Of a DNA stretch of 64,000 nt, positions 42,738 to 51,336 are shown in pieces. A model generated the notes under the pieces. That model had not been told where the DNA came from. It was given only the letters and a program-made list of their open reading frames with translations, and did no database searches. This stretch comes from JAKALD01 sp963817785 (lineage in GTDB: Bacteria; Pseudomonadota; Gammaproteobacteria; Burkholderiales; SG8-39). The stretch is from positions 1 to 64,000 of the forward strand of contig CAWFPL010000003.1 in assembly GCA_963817785.1 (NCBI GenBank), in the 5' to 3' direction. The translations under genes were made by a program, and so were the position numbers. Numbering within the stretch: position 1 is the stretch's first letter; every line of letters starts with the position of its first letter.

Positions 42738-43940
42738 ATGCAGCGTCTCCAAGCCTTCAAGTACGAACTGATGCCGACCGGTGAGCAGCAGCGCGACATG
42801 CGCCGCTTCGCGGGGTCGTGCCGGTTCGTGTACAACAAGGCGCTGGCGATGCAGAAGGAACGCTACGAGCGCGGCGAGAACAAGCTCGGCTACGCTGGGC
42901 TGTGCAAGGAGATTACGCAGTGGCGCTCTGGTTCAGAGGCGCCCTGGCTGGCCGATGCGCCGATCCATCCGTTGCAGCAGGCGTTGAAGGACCTGGAGCG
43001 GGCCTATGGCAACTTCTTCGCCAAGCGCGCGGCCTTCCCGAAGTTCAAGAAGCGCGGCCAGCGCGACAGCTTCCGTTACCCCGATCCGAAGCAGATCAAG
43101 CTGGATCAGGGGAACAGCCGCATCTTCCTGCCCAAGCTCGGATGGCTGCGCTATCGCAACAGCCGGGACGTGCTGGGTGAGGTGCGCAACGTCACGGTCA
43201 GCTTGGTCGGCGGCAAGTGGTTCGTGAGTATCCAGACCGAGCGCGAGGCCGCGCCTCCGGTGCCGCAGGCCAGCAGCGCCGTCGGCATCGACGTGGGCGT
43301 AGCCCGCTTCGCCACGTTCAGCGACGGCACGTTCCTCGCGCCGCTGGACAGCTTCAAGAAACACGAGGCCCGATTGCGCCGCTACCAGCGGGCCATGAGC
43401 CGCAAGGTCAAGTTCAGCAACAACTGGAAGAAGGCGAAAGCCCGCCTCCAGGGCATTCACGCCCGCATCGGCAACGCCCGCCGCGACTACCTGCACAAGG
43501 CCACGACCACGATCAGCCAAAACCACGCGATGGTGGCAATCGAGGACTTGCAGGTACGGAACATGTCCCGGTCGGCGGCGGGCACGGTCGATGAGCCAGG
43601 CAGAAACGTTCGGGCCAAGTCCGGCCTGAACAAGTCGATCCTCGATCAGGGCTGGTTCGAGTTCCGCCGCCAGTTGGAATACAAGCTGGCGTGGAGCGGT
43701 GGATGGCTGATCGCCGTGCCGCCGCAGCACACAAGCCGCACGTGTCCGGATTGTGGCTGCGTGAGCGCGGACAACCGGCCCACGCAGGCGCAATTCCGCT
43801 GCGTCGAATGCGGCTTCGAGGACAACGCCGATGTCGTCGGCGCGATCAACATTCTGGCGCGGGGACACCGCGTTGCAGCCTGTGGAGAGGTAGCGCAGTT
43901 GGGCTCCTCCGTGAAACAGGAACCCACCGAAGCGATCTGA
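42738..43940 (+). CDS. tnpB: TnpB RNA-guided nuclease, copy 2
   Basis: 400 residues. The N-terminal part has the helix-rich YELMPTGEQQRDMRRFAGSC segment; the RuvC catalytic residues are Asp185 (GIDVGVARF), Glu269 (VAIEDLQVRN) and Asp365 (DNADVVGAINI). A zinc finger has Cys336, Cys339, Cys355 and Cys358 (CPDCG...CVECG). TnpB uses an omegaRNA from the element's right end to cut DNA next to a motif matching the insertion flank, here probably TGAC. It is the only full-length TnpB frame in the window. Confidence 0.93.
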   Translation: MQRLQAFKYELMPTGEQQRDMRRFAGSCRFVYNKALAMQKERYERGENKLGYAGLCKEITQWRSGSEAPWLADAPIHPLQQALKDLERAYGNFFAKRAAFPKFKKRGQRDSFRYPDPKQIKLDQGNSRIFLPKLGWLRYRNSRDVLGEVRNVTVSLVGGKWFVSIQTEREAAPPVPQASSAVGIDVGVARFATFSDGTFLAPLDSFKKHEARLRRYQRAMSRKVKFSNNWKKAKARLQGIHARIGNARRDYLHKATTTISQNHAMVAIEDLQVRNMSRSAAGTVDEPGRNVRAKSGLNKSILDQGWFEFRRQLEYKLAWSGGWLIAVPPQHTSRTCPDCGCVSADNRPTQAQFRCVECGFEDNADVVGAINILARGHRVAACGEVAQLGSSVKQEPTEAI

Positions 43941-44003
43941 GATGTGCATCATCGTTTCAGACACCGTAGGAATCTCCGGCCTTTAGGCCGGGGAGGATGT
44001 CAA
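43807..44003 (+). ncRNA. Candidate omegaRNA scaffold, copy 2
   Basis: Same right-end structure as copy 1. The flank, and so the predicted guide, begins AGTTGCCGACGCCGGTTG, the continuation of the interrupted toxin gene. The 5' limit is not determined by the sequence. Confidence 0.35.
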
Positions 44004-44270
44004 AGTTGCCGACGCCGGTTGGGCGGGCGTCAAGAACGGCGAGTTGCTGCGGCGCGCCGCGCTGCGACTCGATGCTCTTCTCACCGTAGATCCAAACCTG
44101 GAGTATCAGCAGAATTTCTCCGGACTGGCGATGGCAGTCATCGTCGTCGACGCGCCGAGCAACGACATCGACGTGCTGCGACCGGTCATGCCAGCGGTCC
44201 TCGAGGCGCTGGCCGGCGCAAGGCCCGGGGTCGTCACCCACGTCCCGCGCCCAGGCTCCGCGGCCCATCC

Positions 44271-44340
44271 CGTCGGCGTACTGGTGAAAAAGGGCGACAT
44301 GGTGTGGGACGAGCCGCAGGCGTGGACGCCGTGCATGTAA
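44271..44340 (+). repeat. ORF-tail repeat, copy C
   Basis: Encodes GVLVKKGDMVWDEPQAWTPC-M then a stop; more diverged than A, B and D, but aligned without gaps. It forms the C-terminus of the second DUF5615 toxin frame. Confidence 0.75.
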
Positions 44341-44428
44341 GGCGAACGGCGTGGACCACTGCTGCCCCAAAATAGCCCGATCGGCGGGCGAACCCTGCGA
44401 GGTAAAGTCGGCCGAGGAATTACGCGAC

Positions 44429-44713
44429 TTAGCCTTGCAAGCCCTGGCCGAAGCGGTCTTCGGCATAGCGCCGAATCCGCGCTACCGCCTCGATGAGTCC
44501 CTCGGATAATCGCGGTACGTCATTCAGGATCGCCGCAAACTCCTCGGCGTCTTCCATGTACTCGTGCACGAGCTTGTTCCGGAGCTGCCGCAAGCCGATC
44601 CACTCTTGCGGCCTTTCCACCCATCCGAGCCGGTCCGCACGGTTCAGGTTATCGATTGCGCTGCCGATCGCCTCGCCCGCACAGGCCAGCAAACGAGGCA
44701 GCAGTTTGTCCAT
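44429..44713 (-). CDS. HEPN-domain protein of a HEPN-MNT toxin-antitoxin pair
   Basis: 94 residues of the HEPN family: helix LLPRLLACAGEAIGSAIDNL, then RLGWVERPQEWIGLRQLRNK and the RNase motif R-x4-6-H in RNKLVHEY. The in-frame sequence upstream of the ATG (FARLQDTVMDKLL) also matches HEPN proteins, so the true start may lie further upstream; the N-terminus is poorly defined. HEPN proteins are RNases inhibited by the MNT partner. It follows the MNT gene on the same strand. Confidence 0.8.
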   Translation of the reverse strand: MDKLLPRLLACAGEAIGSAIDNLNRADRLGWVERPQEWIGLRQLRNKLVHEYMEDAEEFAAILNDVPRLSEGLIEAVARIRRYAEDRFGQGLQG

Positions 44714-44812
44714 GACCGTGTCTTGCAGGCGAGCAAACCTGGAGGAGAACGCCTCCGGCGACCTCCAGAGACCGGCGCAACTGCACGATGTAGGGTTCGC
44801 CTTCGGCGGCAG

Positions 44813-45142
44813 TCAAAGGGGTACCCCCGTACGTCGCGCTTCGTTATGGATCGCGAGCGGTCTGGTCGCTCCGTCACGGACGATCACGTCGATTCTCTGC
44901 TCTCTGAGGGAAACCTGAAGATCCGCGTTGAACTCGAGGACCGCGCGGACTTTGTTTTCCATGACCCGCGGCACATCGACGTACAGGTCGATGTCGCCGC
45001 CCCGCTTGGAATCGTCCACGCGCGAACCGAACAGGTAGACATTCGCGTCCTCTCCGAAATGCTTCCGGGCAAGGCTGCGGATCACGGCAACTTCACTGGC
45101 GGAAAGGCGCATGGCCAGAGTTCGATCGTATTTTATACTCAT
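44813..45142 (-). CDS. MNT-type nucleotidyltransferase antitoxin
   Basis: 109 residues with the minimal nucleotidyltransferase motif YLFGSRVDDSKRGGDIDLYV (G-S-x10-D-x-D) and a later DVIVRD. MNT proteins add nucleotides (AMP) to the Tyr of the HEPN toxin. It precedes the HEPN gene with a 100-bp gap that partly encodes HEPN N-terminal residues. Confidence 0.88.
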   Translation of the reverse strand: MSIKYDRTLAMRLSASEVAVIRSLARKHFGEDANVYLFGSRVDDSKRGGDIDLYVDVPRVMENKVRAVLEFNADLQVSLREQRIDVIVRDGATRPLAIHNEARRTGVPL

Positions 45143-45394
45143 GCACGACCAGGCCGCGGGCAGGACGGCGCTCGACCCCTACCGGCTCGCGGCCTACGAT
45201 GCCTCGTATTCTGGAAGCTCGCGATGCGCACCGGAGTGCCACCGCCAGCGACGCTGGATCTGGAGTTGCAGAGGGCTGCCCGGAAGGCGGGCTTGAAGCG
45301 CTTCGCGTCGGGATAGGCGGGCCTTCAGCCTGGCGGGCGTCGGTGCGGCGGCGGGCGGTGGTGGCAGCACGACGAGGACGCACTAACGCTTGCC
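45143..45394. other. Gene debris between TA modules
   Basis: Short open frames with no recognised start or domain; one ends WKLAMRTGVPPPATLDLELQ and a few more residues before a stop at 45316, which looks like the tail of a lost protein. I see no complete gene here. Confidence 0.35.
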
Positions 45395-46447
45395 TTACGA
45401 CTGCGTCGTAAGCCAGTGTTTCGCGCGCAGCTCGGGATACGCCTTGGCGAGCGCCCCGACGCCTTGGCGCGCTTGCCGAACCCAGCCTTTGCCGCGCGAG
45501 AGCAGATCTTTCCACGCCTCCTCGACCTCCGACGCGCGATGCTCCTTGAGGGGCGAAAGAAGCAAACCGGCTTGCACCAGGTCCTTGCTCGATTTCGCGG
45601 CCAAAGTCCCCGAGCGCTCGCCGTAGACGAGCAGCTTATGCAGCGCGAAGCGCGCCGGGTCGGGAACGTTGACGAGCACCACCCGGTCTGCCGAGAAGAG
45701 CGCCGCCTGCTGCACGTTCTCCAGGGAGAATTCCATGAACTTCAGGGGCTGGAGTTTCACGCCGAGCTGCGGATGCTTGAACGGTCTGTCTCCGCCGCGG
45801 TGCAGCGGCGTGAGGAAGTCCAGGCGAAACTGCGGTTCGCGGGGGTCGAGGGTGGTCGCGCCGGCCTCGGTGGCGGTGAGGCTCGAGACGGGCAGGAACC
45901 CCATGTCGAGCGAGTCGATGGCGGTGTTCGTGTCGACGTGCACATCCGACGGGAGGGCGATTTCGAGCCTCTTGTCGGCATGCGCGAGATCGACGTCATG
46001 GGTGCGCGAGCCCTCCGTCCAGCGCACCCCGAGCATGTTGCCGAAGGCGAGGAAGGCGTGCGTTCCGACGAGCACGCCGCCGGCGCGAAAGAACCCGTAC
46101 TCCGAGAGCCGCTGGAGCACCCGCAGATGGCGCGCGAGGATCGCGGAGCATCCCAGGGCGGCCGCGGCTTGCGCCAGGCGCGCCAGGCCGTGGCTTGCGG
46201 GCGGGGGCGCCTTCTTCTCGATCAGGGCGCGCACGGGGCCGTTGTCGGGGCCGACGTAGACCTGGCGCAGCTTCCCGGAGGGCTCGGTGTACTGGAAGTA
46301 CCAGTACTATCTGCCGCGCACGGTCTTCGCCGCGAAGGAGCCTCTCAGGTCGGCGACCGAGCGCAGGCGCTCCGCGGCGAGCGCGGCCTCGAGCAGCTGC
46401 GCGTACGCGCTCTGGGCGCTGAGAGGAAGCTCGGCGTACAGGGCCAT
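45395..46447 (-). pseudogene. Nucleotidyltransferase-fold protein with an in-frame amber stop
   Basis: From ATG 46447 the frame reads MALYAELPLSAQSAYAQLLE and continues to GRx-YWYFQYTEPSGKLRQVYV with a single TAG codon at 46307-46309 (codon 47). The rest (from GTG 46234) is open for 280 residues with GGVLVGTHAFLAFGN and HDVDLAHA, the nucleotidyltransferase-like core seen in GSU2403/AbiEii-type proteins. The part after the stop could still be translated from internal starts. TATACTA and TAGTATA form an inverted repeat just upstream (46454-46482). Confidence 0.75.
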
Positions 46448-46453
46448 GGGCAT

Positions 46454-46482
46454 TATACTAAAAAGCAATTGTGCCTAGTATA
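46454..46482. promoter_or_regulatory. Inverted repeat and -10 box upstream of the nucleotidyltransferase-fold gene
   Basis: TATACTA (46454-46460) and TAGTATA (46476-46482) are perfectly complementary with a 15-base gap. On the minus strand the sequence contains TATAAT at 46457-46452, only four bases before the ATG. It is a candidate operator or promoter; no good -35 is present. Confidence 0.45.
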
Positions 46483-46683
46483 GCGGCCCGCGCGGCGCTA
46501 TACCAAGTCTGTCCAGGACTCGGAGCTCTTCATCGAGAACAGAGTCGCGGAGCGCACTATCGCTCGGATTTTCCAGTGCGCTCAACCGAATTCGCGTACC
46601 GACACCGGCTTAGCCTCGCCGACCTCCAAGAGTGGTCGGAGGATACGCTCGAGGCGCTCGCACGTGGCGTCGTGGGAGCCTGA
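46471..46683 (+). CDS. Small unknown ORF before nadC
   Basis: 70 residues; the second half (RHRLSLADLQEWSEDTLEAL) might form a helical domain, but there is no recognised family. The gene ends 3 bp before the nadC start. It may be spurious. Confidence 0.25.
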   Translation: MPSIAARAALYQVCPGLGALHREQSRGAHYRSDFPVRSTEFAYRHRLSLADLQEWSEDTLEALARGVVGA

Positions 46684-46686
46684 AAA

Positions 46687-47539
46687 GTGCCCGTGCCTCC
46701 GATCGCGACCATCCTGATCGAACCCGTGGTGCGTGCCGCACTGCTTGAGGACATGGGGCGCGCGGGCGACATCACCACCGATGCCATCGTGCCGACCGGG
46801 GTGTGCGTCTGCACTGCGCTGGTGGCGCGCCAAGCCGGCGTGCTCGCCGGCCTTGAGGCGGCATTGCTTGCCTTCCGGCATCCTTGATGCAACGATCGAG
46901 ACGTGCGTTCAGCGCCCGGATGGAAGCCAGCTTTCTCCTGGCGACATTATCGCCACCATCACCGGACCAGCGCGCGGCATCCTGAGTGCCGAGCGCGTGG
47001 CGCTCAATTTTCTATGTCACTTGAGTGGCGTGGCCTCGGCGACTGCAGCAGTGGTTGATGCATTGCGTGGCTACCGTACGCGCGTCACATGTACGCGCAA
47101 GACCATGCCCGGATTGCGCGCGTTGCAGAAGTACGCCATTCGCGTGGGCGGCGGCAGCAACCACCGCTTTGGGCTCGATGACGCCATCCTGATCAAGGAC
47201 AACCACGTCGCGGTTGCCGGCGGGATCGTGCCAGCGATTGAGCGCGCGCGTGCCGCCACTGGCCATCTGGTTAGAATCGAGGTCGAAGTAGACACGCTTG
47301 CCCAGCTCGCCGAGGCCCTCGAGGCGCGGGCCGATGCGGTGCTACTCGACAACATGGACCTGGAGACATTGCGCCGGGCGGTGGCGATGGTCGCTGCTCG
47401 CGCGGTAACCGAGGCGTCGGGCCGTATCACGCCGGCCACTGCCGCATCCATCGCGGCCTGCGGTGTCGACCTGATCTCCGTCGGCTGGCTGACGCATAGC
47501 GCGTCCGCGCTCGATATCGGACTGGACTACCACGGTTGA
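46687..47539 (+). pseudogene. nadC: Quinolinate phosphoribosyltransferase with a +1 frameshift
   Basis: The first 63 residues from GTG 46687 match NadC ([34 protein letters not shown]). Near 46880 one extra base moves the rest into another frame: [11 protein letters not shown], then [52 protein letters not shown] and [12 protein letters not shown], all hallmark NadC segments. NadC makes nicotinate mononucleotide in NAD synthesis. All parts are present, so the lesion is recent or a sequencing error. It stands alone among TA genes. Confidence 0.85.
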
Positions 47540-47805
47540 CGCGGGTGCTGGCGAAATCCACGCGTTATGCCAGATTCCCGAAACATGCGGATGGGGGTGC
47601 GCAAGCTATCCCGAGGTCGGGGATTCAGATCCCGATTACCGCTTGATTGGAAATTCGCCAACCAAAGGCATGGAAAAGTTTTGCGCAAAATCCGCAAGGC
47701 CCAGAAGTTGCGGATCAACTGCTTACCTGCCTTTTCTCCGCCTTGATAGAGATGGCCTCGCGCACCGTTACAGCGCCGCATACGGTGCTACGGTGTCGGA
47801 GTCCC
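47540..47805. other. Intergenic stretch with no recognised gene
   Basis: About 265 bp between nadC and higA, less GC-rich in places. The minus-strand translation NRDLNPRPRDS is a phrase often produced by tRNA-adjacent DNA, but no cloverleaf was found. Nothing else is supported. Confidence 0.3.
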
Positions 47806-48138
47806 TTACGTTGTGGATCGCCTCAGGCTGCCGTCCCGCTCGATCTCCCGCAGCTCGCGCGCCAGGCGGCGCTTGGCGTGCCACAGTTCATAGTCCTGCT
47901 GCATGCGTAGCCAGAACGCCGCCCCGTTGCCCGAAAGCGTGCCGACGCGCAGTGCCATTTCGGGCGTGAATCCTTTGCGCTCGGCCAGCAGCTCATGCAG
48001 CGTCTGACGCGAAACGCGCAGGCGACGCGCGGCCTCGGATACGGTCACGCCCAGCGCCGGCAATACATCCTCGCGCAGGATCGCGCCCGGGTGCGTCGGC
48101 GGCCGATCGGCGTGTCGCTTGGCGGTGTATTCGGTCAT
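47806..48138 (-). CDS. higA: HigA-type antitoxin
   Basis: 110 residues with the HigA start THPGAILREDVLPALGVTVS, an HTH (AARRLRVSRQTLHELLAERK) and WLRMQQDYELWHA. It is the antitoxin and repressor of a HigBA pair, in the typical toxin-first order, 10 bp downstream of higB. Confidence 0.92.
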   Translation of the reverse strand: MTEYTAKRHADRPPTHPGAILREDVLPALGVTVSEAARRLRVSRQTLHELLAERKGFTPEMALRVGTLSGNGAAFWLRMQQDYELWHAKRRLARELREIERDGSLRRSTT

Positions 48139-48147
48139 GTTTGCCTC

Positions 48148-48426
48148 CTAGTGGTATTGTTCCAGGTCGACCCGCAGCGCGTCGCCGTCTGCCCATTCAA
48201 AGGTGATGCACCACGGTCCGTTGACGTGCAGGCTGTAGCGGGCCGGTTTGTGGCCTCTGAGCCCGTGAAAGTCGAAGCCCGGCACCTGCAACTCGGCAAG
48301 CTGCTGTGCCGCGTTCAGCGCGTCCAGTCTCCGCAGAATTCTGGCTTGCAGGTCTGGCCGCACCTTGGACGATGTCCCCGTTCGGTACAGGTCGGCCAGC
48401 CCCTTGTGCCGGAAGCTGCGGATCAT
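48148..48426 (-). CDS. higB: HigB-type RelE-fold toxin
   Basis: 92 residues: MIRSFRHKGLADLYRTGTSS, then QARILRRLDALNAA, HGLRGHKPARYSLHVNGPW and CITFEWADGDALRVDLEQYH, the standard HigB RNase layout. It lies downstream of a strong promoter with an overlapping inverted repeat. Confidence 0.92.
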   Translation of the reverse strand: MIRSFRHKGLADLYRTGTSSKVRPDLQARILRRLDALNAAQQLAELQVPGFDFHGLRGHKPARYSLHVNGPWCITFEWADGDALRVDLEQYH

Positions 48427-48431
48427 GCGGC

Positions 48432-48472
48432 AGTATCCGTCAGCTCCGGCCGTGTGTCAAGTAATGCTTGAC
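48432..48472 (-). promoter_or_regulatory. higBA promoter with overlapping operator
   Basis: On the minus strand TTGACA (48460-48455) and GATACT (48437-48432) are separated by exactly 17 bp. The inverted repeat GTCAAG-N5-CTTGAC (48456-48472) overlaps the -35. The ATG of higB follows only 6 bp after the -10, so the transcript would be nearly leaderless. Confidence 0.7.
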
Positions 48473-48868
48473 AGCTCGGCGGCCGCAATTCGCGCTGCTT
48501 GCGCTACAGCGCTAGCCCGGCCAGCGTCTTGAGGCTTTACTGAGCACTCGGTAATATAGGCAACAGAGGGGCGCGGAAGAATGACCGCACGAGCGGGCGA
48601 TCACTCCGGGCTCGCCTCCGGGTGCGAGGCGATCCAAAGAGTTTTGCGCGCTTCGTAGACAGACCAGGCGTTGCGCGGCGCTGCCGATGGATGGTTGGCC
48701 GCGCGCGAGTCGCTCACGACCCGGGCGGGTCTGCCGCCGCTAACTGCTTTAGCGTTCAGCTCAGCGCGCATTGAACGTTGTCATCCGGCGCGCCGTCTGT
48801 GCCCTTGCTCACCCGCCACATCGAGCCGCACGGACGAACGGGCGCGTCGTCGACTACTTCGCGTGCGC
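48473..48868. other. Intergenic region without recognised genes
   Basis: About 400 bp between higB and the end of the AAA+ ATPase gene. Several short open frames are present but none has a convincing start, domain or ribosome site. I see nothing further. Confidence 0.35.
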
Positions 48869-50905
48869 TCAATTGAACGACAGGCTTCGCACCGCCCGGG
48901 CGAGATCCCCGGGGCGCAGGCCCCGGCTCGAGTTCCTCGCTCGCTCCGAGAGCGCGATATTGACCGCCTGCTGGAGGGCGATCTCGACCTCTGCGATCGA
49001 GCGCCCGGCGAGGATCCGGGCCGCCCTCCGGGGGGTGAGCTCGGGTGCGCACGCCACGGCGCGCTTGTCCAGCCACGCGGCGACGGTGCGCGCGATCTCC
49101 CGCGGCCCGGGGAGCGCGAACTCGATCTTCAGCGGAAAGCGCCGCATTGCGGCGTGATCGAGCGCCTCGGGGTGGTTGGTCGCTGCAATAAAGAACACGT
49201 CCGGAATCCTCCCGCGCTCGCCGTCCAGAAGCGTGAAGAGCTTGTTGGTGGCGATCCTGGTGTGGGGCGAGTGCGTGCGCTCGCCAAGGATGTCGTCCGC
49301 CTCGTCGATGAAGAGGATCGCCGGACGCTCATCGGAGGCCCGCTCGAGCACCTTGTCCATGGCCTCATCGGTTCGGAGTAAGTCATGCCCGGTCGTCGCG
49401 ATGAAGCTCCACCGGGCGGCCTTGGCGAGCGCCTTGGCTGTCAGGGTCTTGCCGGTGCCAGGTGGCCCGTAGAACACCGCCCCCAGGGTGACGGCGCTGC
49501 CTTTGCGCTCCTTTTCCTCGAGGTCGGCCATGGTGGCGGCCAGGCTCTCGATCGCCTCGCGCGTGGAGGGGTCAAGAACGAGCTCCCCGAGCTCGGGTAC
49601 GCCCTCGTAGCGGTGAGCGAGGTTCAGGCCCTGGAGCTTGCGAAGCGCCTGAAGAAGTGTCTGGAACTGGAGCTGACCCTTTTCGGGGGGAGAGGCCTCG
49701 AGCCATCGGCGGGCCTGGGCGGCGATCGCCGAGAGCCGGGCGATGGAGAACCCCTCGAAGTGCCGGCAGGCCATCTCTAAGGTCCCCTCGCGAATGCGGG
49801 GTTCGTTCTCCTTGCCGAGGCCGCGCTCGAGGATCGCCCGCCGGGTCTGGGCGTCGGGAAGGCCGATCTCGATCTTGAGGTCAAAGCGCCCCTCGCGCCG
49901 CCCGGCCGCGTCCAGCCGCTCGGGGAAGTTGGTCGCGGCGAGCACCATCACGTTCTTGCCCCGGATGGCCACGAGCTCGGTGAGAAGCGCCGCGACGATC
50001 CTCGGGCCTTCGGCCTCCGACGTCGTCGCGCCCCTGCTTCCCATCACCGCGTCGAGCTCATCGAAAAAGAGCATGCACGGCGCTTGGGCCCGCGCCGCGG
50101 CGAAGGCGGCCACCACCCGCTGTGTTGTTTCATTTACGAACACGGAGGCAAATCGCGCGATGCTCACGGAAATGAGCGGAACCCCGAGCTCGCCAGCCAG
50201 GGCCTCGACGAGGAAGGTCTTGCCCGAACCCGGCGGCCCGTAAAGGAGCGCGCCGTTCCGGCTGGCGGCCCGTGCGTCGCGCGCGAAGTCAAGGAGCAGG
50301 CGCTTTTCGCGCTCCATGCCGAGGACATCGGCAAAGCAGCGCCTCGTGAGGTGTGCGGGAAACTCCTCGGCGGGCGAGGGCACGGCGCTCGGAACGGTAT
50401 TGCCCGCTCCCGGGGCGCTTTGCAGGGCACCGGAGGCGGCGGGAGTCGGCGTGGTTTCCGGGGTCTTTAGTGGCCCGTGCGTTTCGGTCAAGGCCCAGCG
50501 CTCGGCGCGGGCGATCCCGTAGAAAAGGGTGAAGGCGACGAAGGGCCACAGAAACGCGTAGGCGTCGTGCAGCCACAGCCAGAAGACGAATACGGCATGA
50601 AGGAACGGCAGCGCGCCCTCCATTGCCGCGGAGCGGAACAATACGGGCCTTCTCGCCCAGGCGCCGTAGACGGTGAAGGCAAGTGCCGCCGCGCCGGGGG
50701 CAAGCATCCAGGCGAGCGCCGCGGGCCCGAGCACCCCGTCGAGCGGCTCGGTGAACGCGAGACCGTAATGGGCATTCAGGACGAGCGCCGGCACCACGGC
50801 AAGAAGGAGTCCCAGGAAGAGCCCCTGGACGTGCGCGCCGATCACCTCGGCGCCGACGTCGGCCGAGGCTCCGGGCGGCGCTGGGGGCGGCCAGCGCGAA
50901 GTCAT
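48869..50905 (-). CDS. Membrane-anchored tandem AAA+ ATPase
   Basis: 678 residues. About four hydrophobic helices occupy residues 25-150, followed by a Pro/Ser linker and two AAA+ modules. Module 1: Walker A GPPGSGKTF near 230, Walker B CMLFFDELD, sensor ATNFPERLD. Module 2: Walker A GPPGTGKTL near 475, Walker B AILFIDEADDILGERTHSPH, sensor ATNHPEALD. It resembles Cdc48/FtsH-type ATPases without a protease domain. It is translated from an ATGA overlap with a small membrane-protein gene. Function unknown; perhaps membrane-protein remodelling on a mobile element. Confidence 0.85.
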   Translation of the reverse strand: MTSRWPPPAPPGASADVGAEVIGAHVQGLFLGLLLAVVPALVLNAHYGLAFTEPLDGVLGPAALAWMLAPGAAALAFTVYGAWARRPVLFRSAAMEGALPFLHAVFVFWLWLHDAYAFLWPFVAFTLFYGIARAERWALTETHGPLKTPETTPTPAASGALQSAPGAGNTVPSAVPSPAEEFPAHLTRRCFADVLGMEREKRLLLDFARDARAASRNGALLYGPPGSGKTFLVEALAGELGVPLISVSIARFASVFVNETTQRVVAAFAAARAQAPCMLFFDELDAVMGSRGATTSEAEGPRIVAALLTELVAIRGKNVMVLAATNFPERLDAAGRREGRFDLKIEIGLPDAQTRRAILERGLGKENEPRIREGTLEMACRHFEGFSIARLSAIAAQARRWLEASPPEKGQLQFQTLLQALRKLQGLNLAHRYEGVPELGELVLDPSTREAIESLAATMADLEEKERKGSAVTLGAVFYGPPGTGKTLTAKALAKAARWSFIATTGHDLLRTDEAMDKVLERASDERPAILFIDEADDILGERTHSPHTRIATNKLFTLLDGERGRIPDVFFIAATNHPEALDHAAMRRFPLKIEFALPGPREIARTVAAWLDKRAVACAPELTPRRAARILAGRSIAEVEIALQQAVNIALSERARNSSRGLRPGDLARAVRSLSFN

Positions 50906-51336
50906 CGGCGAGCCTCGCCCGGTAGCATCGCGCCGCCACGGGCCTTGGCCCCGGCAGGGCCGAGAAGGAGAACGGGCTTCGACCGCAGAACCCATCTGAG
51001 GAGGAAGCCCGGTGCCTGCGCAGCCCGAAGGCCGACCTGCTCGATCGCCCTTGGCCGGGAAAGCTCGGCGCCGCCTTGCTCCTTCACCCGGACCACCACC
51101 GTGCGCTGCGCACGACGCCAGTCAAATCCGGACTCGATGGTAGCGCGTGCGCACCCCGGAAGGCGCGCGCAGAACTGCGAAGCGAGCGCTCGGGCTGAAG
51201 GCCCGGCAAGTGTTCTTGCGGCGATATCGTTGATCGTGCAAAGCGCGCTCATGTAAAGAAGCGCCCCGGCGGCGAGGGCGCTCAGCGCGAGGGCTACGCG
51301 GGCCGAATCGCCTGGGTCAGTAGTGGGTGGCTGCAT
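50902..51336 (-). CDS. Small membrane protein coupled to the AAA+ ATPase
   Basis: 144 residues with one N-terminal transmembrane helix (about 12-35: VALALSALAAGALLYMSALC) and possibly a second weak hydrophobic patch near residue 120. No family is recognised. Its stop overlaps the ATPase start by four bases, so it is probably an obligate partner or membrane adaptor. Confidence 0.6.
   Translation of the reverse strand: MQPPTTDPGDSARVALALSALAAGALLYMSALCTINDIAARTLAGPSARALASQFCARLPGCARATIESGFDWRRAQRTVVVRVKEQGGAELSRPRAIEQVGLRAAQAPGFLLRWVLRSKPVLLLGPAGAKARGGAMLPGEARR

Larger units (their letters stand above)
42228..44003. mobile_element. IS200/IS605-family element, copy 2 (intact tnpA and tnpB)
   Basis: The 1776-bp element is almost identical to copy 1 and inserted 3' of ATGAC, again with no target duplication; both copies therefore share TGAC as left flank. 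The ends are CGAGATGCGCGTC... on the left and ...GGATGTCAA on the right. Both protein genes are intact, so this is the likely active copy. Confidence 0.93.
42157..44340 (+). pseudogene. DUF5615 toxin interrupted by IS200/IS605 copy 2
   Basis: The 5' part (42157-42227) encodes MRVLLDECVPRGLRDLLPGH-DVM, and the 3' part from 44004 continues VADAGWAGVKNGELL...LLTVDPNLEYQQ. Joining across the element gives an uninterrupted frame (ATG AC|A GTT). The 3' part runs on into the tail repeat copy C, giving a longer C-terminus than in the first DUF5615 gene. The partner antitoxin is the upstream DUF433 gene. Confidence 0.87.

Noticed and set aside
46447..46460. Leaderless promoter for the nucleotidyltransferase-fold gene
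   Set aside because: TATAAT is only four bases from the ATG, so transcription would start inside the codon, and there is no -35; kept only as a possible operator.
47560..47660. tRNA gene suggested by the phrase NRDLNPRPRDS on the minus strand
   Set aside because: No acceptor stem or anticodon arm could be built around the candidate T-arm-like sequence.
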